Assembly: GCA_030789695.1 (NCBI GenBank)
Contig: CM061141.1
Coordinates: 328,461,938-328,525,937 of the forward strand
Source of the DNA: Scilla litardierei
Taxonomy: Eukaryota > Streptophyta > Magnoliopsida > Asparagales > Asparagaceae
Length of the DNA stretch: 64,000 nt
Reading direction: 5' to 3'
This document shows, in pieces, positions 32,963 through 45,135 of the stretch (positions within the stretch are counted from its first letter, which is position 1; each line of letters begins with the position of its first letter). The notes below the pieces were generated by a model. That model searched no databases, was not told the DNA's origin, and saw only the letters and a list, made by a program, of their open reading frames with translations. Made by a program: the position numbers and the translations under genes.

Positions 32963-35900
32963 TCTCCCACTTGCACTCAGGATCATTTATCCCGAATGCA
33001 GGAGATGATTGAAAACATCTTTTGCAATATTTTATCCCTTGCATCAAATGCAAATTATTCTCCCTAACTAATTTCTACCTATTACTAAACGAAGATCGCA
33101 CTCTGTGTGAGACCCTACAGCCTGACCCTTACAACAGGTTGGGCTCGAAGCCCTATACGGCAGTGACCACGAGCAGTGGTTGCCGTCCCTGCTTCAGGAA
33201 TCATCATTATGTGGTTAACTCATTGACATGAGTATTGTCGGGACCACCCTGACTGTTTCCGTGATGAATTCCGCAGTTATAGTCTCTTCGTCTAAACTAT
33301 GTCGTGTAGATCAAGTCTAGGGTACGGTTAAACTGTCAACCCCAATAACTTGACTCCGGTTAGTTTCTATCAATCTTTAGTCAAATCATGTTGGACTTGT
33401 TCCAACATACTCTGGCCAGAGTTTTTACCAAAGATCGAACTAACCCTACGACACTAACTCCCATTGACCGGGAGAGACGAATCCTCTCTTGGTCATTACT
33501 CTCCTCATACGCTTCAAGTGTCACCCAATCAAAGACCTTTCGACGCGGCTTGCCTCGAAGCTAGGTCATTTGATCTAAGTGGCACCGTTCACGCACAGGT
33601 TCGTCAAAATGACCTCAAGTCAAAAGACCAACTAGCCTATCATCACTCAGAGTCATCATTGACAGATTGGTCAATATAACCATATGATAACTCTTATGGA
33701 TCGTTCAGTGAACTCATTCTCTAATGAGCACCTGTGTCTTGTCAACGACTTCGCCAAGTCAAGCGATCATGAGATCATCGCCACCGCTATACGGTGAAGA
33801 CTAAGACACAATGGTCTATCCGATGTTTCGATATCCTAGTCTCGAAACATCTACGACCACGAACCCTTTTTAGACTTATGCTGCAGACGGTCAAACATTT
33901 CTCCATGATCGAGATACGCATCTCGATACCTGTTTGACCTTGCATAAAGTCTCAGGACTTTACCTAAGTTAATATCTAATGTTAACTACATTATAACATA
34001 ACTTAGATAAATTATTACCAAACAGCTTACTGTTATTTCGAACAAGATGTTTGTGCTATGCACACATGAAAATAGATAGCCTCGAGGGTATCATCTCTCA
34101 ACATCTCCCACTTGCACTCAGGCCCATTTATCTCGGTATCTCATACCGTTTTTACACATAAGTTTTCCCGACTTCATGTGGTAGAGCCTTCATGAGTGGA
34201 TCTGCTAAAACCGTCTACATTATAGACTTAAGGGTTTCTATGTTTAGACCAACCATTTGAATCTCATTCAAATAATTCATTTGGTCTTTCAGAATCCATA
34301 ATATTTTAATTTACTTGGATCTTATCCAATTCATCGTACCTTACGATAATCATTTAAATCAGTTACTGGTCATTTCAAATGGCTCATATTTAATTCTGAT
34401 AAAGAATCAAACTCTTTTGATCACTTTGTCAAAATATATGTTCCATCCCTTTGATGCCTCACATGTAATTTACACGCTCCCACTGACCTTGAAAATTATC
34501 TGGTTAATTCATATAAGTTGGTCCGTCTAAATCATATTTAGAAAAACGAACTTGTAAGTGAATACTCCAATTTTCATGGTCAACTTAAGCGTTTACATCG
34601 AGTTTGGTCCGAGTAGTTCTGTACACATCTGCTGGTGGAAAACGGTTTCATTATAATCCGTTTTATAGGAATTAGTATGGAAAAACCGTTCTCGACCAAC
34701 ATGATTGCACTTCACTATTTTTCTTTTCTGCACCAATCTTTCAACTTAAAGATTTACTTGCAGTAAGTGAGGAAACATTTTCCTTGGGCACGTAAACTAA
34801 ATTCCAAAATTTAATTACGCACACGGACCTATTCTGGTTGCATCAAGTTTTTAAAATCGGAGTTACTTCTCCGAATTTCATCCCGGAAGTTGACTAAGTC
34901 ATCATCAGTTATGATGTCTAACTCGACTCTTCGTCTCACGAGATTCGAGTAATTATACAACTTCCTAATGCTTGATTTAATGAATATCTTATTGATAATG
35001 TCCTCATAGAACATTATCAAAACCTAGGCATTACTATCTGGGACTTAACCCAGAGGAAGGACTTAACTCAGAGTCACTTGTTATGGATCGCACCGAGTCT
35101 AACTAAGTGTGATTCATACCTTTTAACACACTGATGTGTTAACAGACTTGACCTGAGAGAAAATCACATTTTCTTTTAATTACACAAGATTTTATGTAGC
35201 CTAGTATTTAGCCATTCGATCTAATCGAATCAGTTTAAATACTTTTGTCTTTTCGTTCTTTATTATTTCAGACTTGTGTTTCATCAAGAACACGTGTCTT
35301 AATAAAATATACGAATAACTTATTTTGGTTGATCTAGACTCGGGTACATCAGTATGTACTAGACTGAGTTCGACAACTCATTCTCCCACTGTCTCACAGA
35401 TGGGTTTCGGCCAATTTTATCTAAGAGGATAAGACTCACAAGTGTCCGTAGACTTCATAATACGAGAGGTCAGACCCCTCTTTATGTGACTTGTGAAGCT
35501 TAGTCTCTCGATACGGCCTAGTCTATTTTACCATATAAGTTTGCTACTATCTTGTGTATTTATATATTAACATTTAATATATATATATATAGTTATTACA
35601 AATTACTTAACACAAAACATTGCTTCCGAAGCAAGGTGACGACATTCGTCCAAAAAAATGTGTTAGACGTTTTGTATAACTATTTATTCTGAAATCGTGA
35701 CATCAAAATATATCACATTTTCATTTCCTCCTACTTATGCCTTTACTAACGATAAATTAAACTAACTTTCTCAATTGACTTTCCGGAGTGCCTTCTTCCT
35801 TTTCTAAATCACATTTAGATATTAATTAACCCAACACAAATAGCTATGCAAGCGTCTTATGTATCCAAACGCTTGAGCTTTGCAATCTCGAGTTTAGCTC

Positions 35901-38069
35901 AAGAAGTTGCTTGTCTCAAGATCCGGTTGGGATACATAGTCTTGCACCGCTCATGCACTCGTATTCGACTCAAACGGTTTGATCGAATTTTCGAACTTTG
36001 CGGATCGGAATTGTTTGTCCATACAACCTTGAGGGTAGCTCGACAAGTTGTAGGGAGAAACATACTTCGAATATCCTATATGTTCAAGCTGCCTCATATA
36101 GAGAAGAGTGACATGTAGCTTAATTTATTTGTTGGACCCAGAACTTAATGAAATCATATTTCTTAAGTCTGTTCTTTAGAAGGTCATTTAATGTCAACGA
36201 GAATATGGTTTAATTGCATCAATTAGAATTTAACTTGATATTCAATCAATCAACTATTTGACCAGTTAACTTATTCCAATATTATATTTTGATTCCTTCG
36301 GTAAACATAGTCTTGCCCTAGTTTTTGCATATGTTCAAAATTAAATATAGGTAGAATGGCTTTCATCTATCTATATCCTCCCACTAATTTTACGATCGTT
36401 TTAAAGCTTAATAACGAACGATTTAATCGAATTAAAATTTAGTGAAAGAGTGATCCAATCATCCTGAACCTCACAACCTTGAGGAGACTCAACAAGTTGA
36501 TTGGTTCCATAATTGGTAGACTAACTCTTAGTCAATCACATCACATGTGACTCCCTATCGTTTTTTACCCACAGTCACTTATGATCTTGAGGAGACTCAA
36601 CAAATCATAATGACTGGTCTAGTCAGACCCTTGATTTCGTGTCCAGATTTGACTTAGATCGATACTCGAGGAGACCCGACGCATCGATTTGGGTCAAGTC
36701 TAGACTACATCACATGTATGTTGGAATTTGTTCCTTAAAGAAAAACAAGTCACAGCTTGAGGAGACTCAACAACTATAATTGTATTCTTTGAGTTACCAA
36801 GCTCCAAAATCAAGGAGGGATACGAATTAATCTTTAATAAGATTTATAACGCATTGACTAGATATAGTCCAGGGTGTCATACAATCATGATTCGCGACAT
36901 TGCGGTCCAGCGGAACACAGCCAGGGAATTGACTAAGCCAGGATCACTGCCCCTTGTACTAGCAAAGGTTGACCCAGAACTCTTAGCCAAGCACATTGAC
37001 TGGATCATGGTCCATTGAATGAAGCTTGTCATTTTTGTATGTGTGCCATAGACTAAACAGCTTTTATTAACAACTAATTAATCCTATCAACTAGTTGCAT
37101 CCTTAAATTCAAAATTTTAGGATTTGTTTAATAACTTTTATTAAGTCCTTATCAACTATAAGGTTCACGTGCTGTCCTAATCGTTATTAGGATTTTAATA
37201 AATTTTATTAACAACGCTAAAAGCGAAGTCCTTTAATGATTCAATAATAACAATTAAAATTTTCATTAAAGGAACTACCCTAATCAGGAATTAGGTCTTG
37301 AAGCATTGTTAATGTTTTATTAAAACATAGCATGTCATTAAAATTCAATTAATAAATTTTAATGATTTCTTAATGGCTAACCTAAAGGGTTGTCTTGTGT
37401 AATCAAATAAGGGACAAGATGAACTAGCCATTAAAATTACACTAATTTTATCGCATAAAAAGTGTACTACTATTTAACAATTAAATAGACAAAAGTTTAT
37501 CGCATAAACAATATTAGACATTTTAAAATCAGTTTTAAAATTATCTTATAAATTTAAAACATCACTTTAAAAATTTTCCATGTTCAAAAATTTATCATAT
37601 ACAATTTTTAAACATCTAAAACATTTTAAACTTATCGCATAAATTTAAAGCCTTAAAATCAATTTTAAATTTATCACATAAATTTAAAACACCATTTTAA
37701 AATTTTTCCATGTTCAAAAATTTATCATATACAATTTTTAAACATCTAAAACATTTTAAACTTATCGCATAAATTTAAAGCCTTAAAATCAATTTTAAAT
37801 TTATCACATAAATTTAAAACACCATTTTAAATTTTTTCCATGTTTAAAATTTTATCATATAAAATAATTAAACATCTCAAATTCTTTTAAAATCATTTTT
37901 AAAAAATATCTCATAAATTTTAAATCATTTTAAAAGATTCGAAAAAAAAAATTTATTTTAAAATTATCTCATAACTTTAAAACCATTTTTAAAAGTATTT
38001 AAAAAGCATTTTAAAGTTTAATAAAATCGCAGTGCTAGATCGGCTACGCAAACCTGGCTCCGATACCAC
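32963..38069 (-). mobile_element. Internal region of the young Copia element
   Basis: About 5.1 kb with no open frame over 100 codons. The phrase 'tctcccacttgcactcagg' occurs both at the polypurine tract (about 32963) and again at about 34110, suggesting an internal duplication of the 3' end. A pol relic is at about 34160-34210. Short inverted repeats CTTGAGGAGACTCAA recur at 36477, 36586, 36756 and, diverged, 36665. A 130-bp AT-rich tandem repeat lies at about 37560-37900. Otherwise AT-rich and featureless. Confidence 0.7.
37560..37900. repeat. AT-rich tandem repeat, 130-bp unit, about 2.6 copies
   Basis: The landmark 'tccatgtt' occurs at 37577, 37707 and 37837, exactly 130 bp apart. The first two units are almost identical and the third diverges. 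It lies in the leader region of the minus-strand Copia element. Confidence 0.9.
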
Positions 38070-39314
38070 TGCAGGGTTTTCTGGGACCCTTAGGGCACAA
38101 AAACTCTAGTCCCGTCCTCAGTCGGACGGAACATAGACAGAAAAGAACAGCGGAAGAATAAAACTTATGTTAATCTAATTAACATGCAGTTAAAAAATTT
38201 TTAACTTAGCCCTAAGGTCCAAGGCCCTTAGCCAAGATCTATGCCAACTTGGGATGGATCTGACCATCCCAAGAAGGATCTAACCTACTGCGATTAAATT
38301 AAACTAATGCTAATTTAAACACATACCCGGAATCTCAACCCTGGGGCAGGCGAGATGTTCCGCACCGTCTTCCGAGCTGCTCCCGTCCCACGCCGAGCCG
38401 CTCCTTGAACTGCTCCCCGAACTGCTCCTTGAACCGCTCCGCATCCCGAGGCGATCAATCCCCGTGTCGCCGAGCCACCCACCGCCGAAGAAAGTTTCAC
38501 GCGAGTGAAACCTCCGCCTAGATTTCGGATCTGAATCCGAACTCCTTTGCGGCTTTGCTAGAGCCCTCAGGAGCAAGGCAGAAATTTATAGGGAGAGGAG
38601 AATATTAATTTAGCTTAGATCCGAGCGTGCTCCAACATTTACGAGAGCCGCTCAGATCTAAAGCTTGGGACGAGTTTAGAGGAAGGGGCAGACCCCTATT
38701 TATATAGGCGGCTGACCCATCCCCTCTACTCAATTTCCGATGTGGGACTAAAGTTGGAGTTAATTAATTCAATTTAGTTTGCCTTTCACAAAGGCTAAAC
38801 TTCCGTGAATTTTAACTCCCTCACCGTTGAACTTCATGATTGATACAACCTATCAATACGAAGGGGGTTCAACGGTGAACGCGTAGGAAAAAACGGCTCG
38901 TCAATCCGAGTCCGTTTGACCCTTCAAACAATTGTCCAAAGTTAGCCAAAAGTCATGCTTCTCATAGAAACGTAGCCGTCAAGAAAATCCCAGGTTTCAA
39001 AAAACCCTAACCAGAAAATTCGGGCTTGGTGGGCCTCCATTTTCGCTGGTTTCAGCCCAACAGTTTGGGCTGACTTGTTTTGGCTATAACTTGTGCATTT
39101 GGACTCCGTTTTTGACGCGGTTTGAACCTGTGTTTAGAGCGGGACGATCCCGTCATCTAGGTAACCTTTTCAATGCGTTTATTTAATTAAATATAGCCTT
39201 AAAAAATTTAAGACATATTTAATCTCTTTTGCATCATATGCAAATTCGTCCCTATCTAGGCTTAAATTTTCATTTGCATCAAATACAAATGATCCGAGGG
39301 CATATTCCTCTACA
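38070..39314 (-). repeat. 5' LTR (element orientation) of the young Copia element
   Basis: 1,245 bp from TGCAGGGTTTTC to CCTCTACA. It matches 31816-32962 from 38168 onward with one visible substitution. Bases 38084-38167 are absent from the other LTR. Confidence 0.92.
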
Positions 39315-39319
39315 GTTGT

Positions 39320-39925
39320 CTCACCGACCGACTAGTTGATGAACTAGTCGGTCAGTGGTTGTTCTTTGACCGACTAGTCTGCTTCAGTTTAGAGCCGTTG
39401 GAGATTTGAAAGTGACGTTTCTCTATCTCTTTTCCCTTGATCCTTTAAATACCTGGAGGGGTTATTTCATAGGATCCAAGGCTGCTATTTCCAGAGCTCT
39501 ATTGATTCAAAGAGAAGTTTTGAACTCTCATCTTCAAGCTCTCCCATTCTCATGAATCTCTCCCTCACTCTTATTCCTCAAGAGAGATTCATTGGTTGTG
39601 AGCCTTCCAAGCCAAGGGCTTGATTCTAGGTCATCCATCTCATCCCTAGGCTTCCATTGCTGGTCACCTTCTTGAAGCTAGGGTTTGGTGACTCTTCCTC
39701 CATCAAAATCCTCTTTGCCCTAATTTGGTAAGAAATCTCAAGGCATAGGTATTTTGTTGGTAAGCATTTCATTTCAGTTATATTTGAATTGTATACTCTC
39801 GGTTGTGAGAGGTTTTGCGTGATCCCAGGTTGTGGGAGTCACGGTCATCGATTGTAGGTCGATTGCACTTGTGAGGTTTTCGCAAGTGTTCATATTGGAA
39901 ATCTTGAGTTAGGGTTTCTAACTCA
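39320..39925 (+). mobile_element. Solo LTR with GACCGACTAG hairpins, right half
   Basis: Continuation of the LTR that begins at 30933. It opens with one more GACCGACTAG hairpin pair (to about 39380), then a TATA-like TTTAAATACC (39444-39453), then a pyrimidine-rich leader, ending AACTCA at 39925. The TSD AGTAT follows. Confidence 0.85.
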
Positions 39926-41650
39926 AGTATCCGGAGGGGATCCGGGTGGTCGGGACCCTTTGTTACATATCGGCTTCCTGATTGTTGAACCTTTTGTTGG
40001 ACCCTTTGTTGAACCTTTTCTTTTCTTCCCTCTTGACTTGTCCTCGTTCAGTTGACTCTGCTTTTCATGCTCCTTAGCAATGAGAGCACTTCTAGTTTTG
40101 AAGGTGTATAGATGACTCCCTCTGTGGTATCTAACTCCTGTTCGATCTCCAGACACCTTACCCATGTTAAGAATGTCATCAAGTTTAGATTTTTCGGTGT
40201 TCCATCGGTTGAGGGTGCTTTCCGCCTTCTCAGCTCTTAGCAGTGTTCTCTTCAAGCTATTCTCAAGATTCCGGAGACTTAATTCAGTTTTCAACAGTTT
40301 GGTTCGGGTCTCATCCCTCTCGCTTCTCAGCTTGGAACATTCATCTTTCAACTTCTTGTTTGTTGCACAGATATCCATCCATTTACTGAACATAGTTTGA
40401 TAAGCCGAGCAGATGTCCTCTTCACCAACATCTCCTTCACTTTCACTGTCAGAATCAACCTCGGTGTCATATGTTGTACTATTTGTTACAACATCATGTA
40501 TCACATTTCTTTGTTGGTGACTGGATATTGAGGCACATGTTGCGGCATTATGTTCAACATGACTGGAAGACTTATACTCAGGCTTGTCTTTCAGGATGAC
40601 AGTGAATGTAACATAGTTGCTAGTTATGTCCTCGTCTTCCATACTTCCTTCAGAATCTTCATCGCTCCATGTGATGGCTAGAGATTTCCCCTTTTGCTTT
40701 TAAGAGTGTTAGCACATTCGGCCTGTATATGACCAAATCCTTCACACTCTCTACATTGTATTCCTTTTCCCCTGGTTTTAGAATCATACCTCTGAGTAGG
40801 GCGACTAGCAACCTTTTCACCGGCAGGAGGACCTGACCTCAGCTCCTTATTTGCAGCTTTGAAATTTCGACCTCTATTACTGATCTTTCTCATCATCCTA
40901 CTGAAGTTTTTGGTGAGTAGTGCAATGTCATCTTCAAGTCTGACTCGTTATCAGATTTTGGAGATTCACTCGCTTTAGCTTTCAGAGCAACTCCCTTCTC
41001 CCTTCGGTTTTGCTTGAGATTCATCTCATAAGTTTGCAGAGAGCACATGAGTTCATCTAGTCTCATGGTGGATGTGTTTCTTACTTCTTCTATCGCAACA
41101 ATTTTAGCAGAAAATTTTTCAGGTAGAGATCTCAACGTCCTTTCCACTAACTTCTTTTGGGAGTATTTCTTACCCAGTTGAAATGCCTGGTTAGCTATAT
41201 TACTTAATCTTCCATTGAATTCTGCAGCTGTCTCGTTTTCATTCATTCTCAGATTTTCAAACTGTGAAGCGAGCATTTGTAGTTTAGAAGCCTTGACAGT
41301 GTTGGTCCCCTCATGCACATTTTGAAGAATGTCCCAGGCTTCTTTCACGTGCTCACATATAGATATAAGCTTGAACTGTTCTTCATCGACTGCAGTGAAG
41401 ATGGCATTCATGGCTTTTGAGTTTCCTAATGCAGCACGCTCCTCTTCAGGATTCCAGTCTCTCACGGGTTTGACACATTCCTTGCCTTCCTTGTTTACTT
41501 CTGTCGGAGGACTCCATCCTTCAACCGTAGCCACCCAAGCTTTTTTATCCAGGGACTTGATAAAGGCTCGCATGCGTGACTTCCAATATGTATAATTGGA
41601 TCCGGTGAGTAAGGGAGGACGAGTAACCGAGGCACCTTCTTTGGTATTTA
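39926..41650 (-). pseudogene. Copia gag polyprotein, two frameshifts
   Basis: Three consecutive minus-strand frames form one gag. About 41650-40940 carries the UBN2-type capsid region (RPPLLTGSNYTYWKSRMRAF, ...LKQNRREKGVAL). After a frameshift near 40940, the part to about 40690 holds the CCHC zinc knuckle (CRECEGFGHIQAEC). After a second frameshift near 40690 the rest (MEDEDITSNYVTFTVIL...) holds a coiled-coil-like region rich in Glu, Lys and Leu, as in SIRE-type gags. No good ATG is seen at the start. The frame is cut at 39925 where the solo LTR inserted. Protease, integrase, RT and RNase H are absent. Confidence 0.88.
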
Positions 41651-41714
41651 TGATGAGCGTACTGACACACAAGATCACACCCACTTTGACCGAACAAAGT
41701 AATGCGGATGACCT

Positions 41715-41726
41715 GCTCTGATACCA
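41715..41726 (-). other. Primer-binding site of the gag-bearing Copia element
   Basis: On the minus strand this reads TGGTATCAGAGC, a perfect match to the initiator-Met tRNA primer site. It lies two bases inside the LTR ending at 41729. Confidence 0.88.
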
Positions 41727-41728
41727 AA

Positions 41729-42501
41729 TGAAATTCAGTACGCAGTAATGAATCTTAGAACAACGAGACAAACACACATCAATCAGAGACACACAAGACT
41801 TGGTATCGCAGTTCGGTGCGCACACCTACATCTGCGGGGCCACGCCCAGAAAAATAGAATACTTCTCTATAATAATCGGAGAATACAAACTCTAATAATC
41901 ACGCTTCTATAAGGAAGAACACCCTCCCCCTTAATACAAACCGTAAGGGGTGATCGCAATCAACCCTGTGAAGTATTCTTGGCAAGCTCCCCTTGCCAGC
42001 AAGCTCCCCTTGCACTACCGACTAGATCAACTCCCTTGATCCTACGTGTGTAGTCGTCGACCTCCTCCCGGAGTTTTTCTTCACAGAACTTTTTATCACA
42101 AAGTCCGTGTCCTAGCCGTCGGTGCTGCTGAACCCTAATAGCATGCGCTTCCTGCAATCCACGGTTCAATCAGCACGGATACAATCAAATCTTGATTCAG
42201 CTAGTCAACTGCAATCTCCGCAACTCTTAGCCAGAATGAGATCCCTCAAAATCTACAGAAGATCGTTGCGAAGATATTGTCGGCTAAAATATCTCCACCC
42301 GTTTTTCAACAAAAGTAACCGAGAGATATAAATAGCCAATCAAATATTTAACAATATTAATCAACTTAAATACCTGAACTGTTAAAGATAGTCACTTAGG
42401 ATCGCAAGATCTCCAGGCTCGGATCCAAGCATACCGCGAACAACCAAGGCCGCATACAGACACAGCTTGTTGAACATTATGGTACGACATAATGTTCAAC
42501 A
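41729..42501 (-). repeat. 5' LTR of the truncated gag-bearing Copia element
   Basis: 773 bp. In + reading it starts TGAAATTCAG and ends GTTCAACA, next to the primer site. The minus-strand start forms a palindrome with arms GTTGAACATTATG/CATAATGTTCAAC (about 42468-42500). A TATA-like TATTTATA lies at about 42329-42338 on the minus strand. The partner LTR was lost. The expected TSD on this side is ATTCA (42502-42506). Confidence 0.8.
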
Positions 42502-43501
42502 ATTCATCCAACATAGAGGGCTGAGTCGATTCTCTCCAACAGAACACTGTAGCTCAGGTGCAACAAAACATTCAACACAAGACCCAACATCTTCCTGATA
42601 TACCGTCTTATAGCTTCAAGAAGTAAAGTGCAAACGACGAGTGCCACATATGACAACGCAATCATCAAGCAGAAATGTATAGCATGAATAAAACCTAACA
42701 AAGTTCAAAACTTAATTTCTACACAAAATCTAAAGAACTTGCTAATTAATTAAACCCTTAGTTCTAAAACTAAACCCTACTAAGGTGATAAGAATTTCTA
42801 CCTCCAAAAAGTCCTCCAAAATTTCTTTGGCCCTTCTTAATCCTTGAAGAACTTGAGCTTTCTCCTAAGGATCCTCCTTTCTCCAAAGCTTTCAAGCTCC
42901 AAGATGAGTATCAAAGGATGGATTTTTTTTGTTAGGTGGCAGGAATGGGATGAGAGTGAGGTGGTGGAATGGTGAAGTGGTGGAGGGAGAGGAGGAGCAA
43001 TGGGTGGTGCAAAGGAGAAACAAACATCAAAGGGAGAGTGAAGGAGTGATTTTTTCTTCTTTTTCTTTTCTTTTTCCTTAAAATTTCTCCTTTTAAAACT
43101 TTGCATAAGCTTAGTCACTCCCCTAAAATCCTCTCCACATGCCATGTAGCTTAGGGATAGGTGAGAGTCATCCTCCTAATGACACATAAGGGTAGGTTAG
43201 GTGAGAATTAATCTCCAAATGACACCTAGCAAGGAGAAGGTGGCATGGCATGACAAATTATGAATTTAATTTCTAAATAAATGAGAATACATGAATTAAT
43301 ACACCATACCATCCTAATACATAGTATTTCATCCAAATACTCCTATTCACTAATATCAAATAATGAGTTTAAAATCTTATAAAAATAATTCACACACCAA
43401 ATAAGTAAAATAAAAATACAAGCATACTCCCAAAAATAATACGTACGCATTTACGCCAAAATACATATAAATTCGCGTGCATTAAAATTGGGGTCATTAC
43501 A
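42502..43501 (-). repeat. LTR-like sequence with a TGTAATGACCCC end
   Basis: The sequence ends GGGGTCATTACA at 43501, which on the minus strand is TGTAATGACCCC, a typical plant Ty3/Gypsy LTR start. The other end, a polypurine tract and a TSD were not found, so this is a tentative fragment. No coding frame. Confidence 0.35.
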
Positions 43502-44760
43502 ATTTGATCACAACTCTATCCTCAACCGCACTTTCAAGAAGATGCCTTGTTCATTAGATGTTCTAATCCAATTAGAGCACATGATTTGATTCCTAATCAT
43601 ATCCTAAAATAAGGAAGGTTTGATAGATTCAAACTCTAGAAGTTTGTATCGGATTAGATTCAACATTTGAATCAAAATTCGTGTCAAACTCAAATCCAAA
43701 AACTGATATGTCCGTTGCTACTCGACTAACAGCACTATATTAGTTGACTAGCTGGTTGGCCAAAAGCAGCACATGCCAGCTGTGCTAATTAATCAATTAA
43801 TCAGTGCTTTAGTCAACCATTGTGAAAGTATTAGTGGACTAACTAGTGGTGCAACAATTTTAGTCTTTCTGCATGGTTGAAATGTTTGCAACTCTTTGTG
43901 ACCATTTCTCATATGTACTTGCAATTTCTTGCAATGTATTATTCCCTTTCGATATTGATCACAACTCTTGTGATCGATCCCATGTTCATCTTATATACAT
44001 AAAGTTATTTCATTTGCTTTTTGTGATGGGTCGTCAACTATGTGAGATTCTTATAGCCCGTTTTTTACCTTAGCAACAATACAATCACATCGTGTCTTCA
44101 CTGGTTGGTTAGAGGCTGGAAACTCTTTCAACCAAGATTGGACCTTACAATGACATCTTACCGTGCAGTCCGGTTCCTTCGTCAAGATTATGTCGCTAAG
44201 GCGTCTAGGGTACTGAATCAGTCAATCCCCAATACACCTTAAAAGCCTTGAGTCATATGTAATTCATAGTTATTGATTATTGCTCCTAATAATGTCATCC
44301 ATTAACCCTCACCATGGATTTACTATGAACTCATTGACTCCCTGCGATACTAACCTCCCATACGGGAGGAGACGGATCCGGTCTAGACGGCCACTCCCTT
44401 CATACGCTTCCAACTGGTATCCAGTAAGTACCTACATATCGGTCACATTAGCTGGTGTTCGGTAAAAGCCAAAGTACAGCTCTTCACATGCAAGACCCTT
44501 TAGGCATCCCTGGCATCTCTGGTCATAAGAATTACAATGCACCAACTATCACCTGAGTCCTTCCATTGACATGTAGAGCTTGATATCCGTCTAAGATGCA
44601 TGTTCGTCTTAGACCAGTGGTGTAACGGGCCTTGCGTCTTGAGCGGGCCAGGCATACGGCGTAAGAGGGCTTTAATGAGCTCGGCTTGGGATCCTTTGTC
44701 GATATTTGATTCTAATATGTTATAAAAAGCGAGGAAAATTTCCGTTTGTTTTGAGAATTT
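43502..44760. other. Non-coding region with a Copia 3'-end relic
   Basis: No gene. About 44280-44420 ('ctcccatacgggaggagacg', 'cccttcatacgcttcc') resembles 33450-33520 of the young Copia element ('ctcccattgaccgggagaga', 'ctcctcatacgcttc'), so it is probably an eroded relative. The rest is AT-rich without visible structure. Confidence 0.45.
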
Positions 44761-44779
44761 CAGCCCAAAATATGACCCA

Positions 44780-44876
44780 CTAAAGAAACGACGCCCATCA
44801 GGGTAGCCCGACCCATCGCCGACTGACCTCCCTCCCTCCATCCTTCCCTTTCACGCTGCTCCCGCTTCCCCGGCGT

Positions 44877-44937
<61 letters not shown>

Positions 44938-45135
44938 GGCTGGGCAAAATAACACAAAAGCAGGTTCTGTACCCCCTTCCTCCCTCCCTCTCTCTCATGC
45001 TAGTTTCTCCTCTCAACCCGTAATCCAATAAACCAAAAGCAGCAAATTAAGGATGAAAAGGATTTAAAACGCCACTCTAGTGATCTAAAAACAAATCCAA
45101 AACAAAAATCGTAAACCCTAACCCCCCGCCTAAAA
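44780..45135 (+). promoter_or_regulatory. Promoter and 5' leader of the maturase gene
   Basis: GC-rich upstream region with a run of about 20 CCG triplets (44877-44937), a pyrimidine-rich patch (CCTTCCTCCCTCCCTCTCTC, about 44975) and a telo-box AAACCCTAA (45113-45121) just before the ATG. Telo-boxes are common near the start of plant genes for translation and organelle biogenesis. No clear TATA box. Confidence 0.5.
44877..44937. repeat. (CCG)n microsatellite, about 20 repeats
   Basis: An uninterrupted CCG/GCC run, about 200 bp upstream of the maturase ATG and probably within the transcribed leader or core promoter. The poly-Arg and poly-Gly frames on the minus strand come from it. Confidence 0.97.

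Larger units (their letters stand above)
31804..39314 (-). mobile_element. Young minus-strand Copia-type LTR retrotransposon, pol destroyed (7,511 bp)
   Basis: Flanked by TSD GTTGT (31799-31803 and 39315-39319). Removing the element restores the host hairpin repeat across the junction. LTRs are 31804-32962 and 38070-39314. On the minus strand, TGGTATCGGAGC (38057-38068) follows the 5' LTR and matches the initiator-Met primer site with one mismatch. A polypurine tract (AAGTGGGAGA, reverse of 32963-32973) precedes the 3' LTR. The interior has no long frame. A pol C-terminal relic LADPLMKALPHEV survives at about 34160-34210. Over the 1,147 bp they share, I see one substitution between the LTRs (32091 against 38443), so insertion is very recent, yet the element cannot encode its own proteins. 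Confidence 0.92.
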
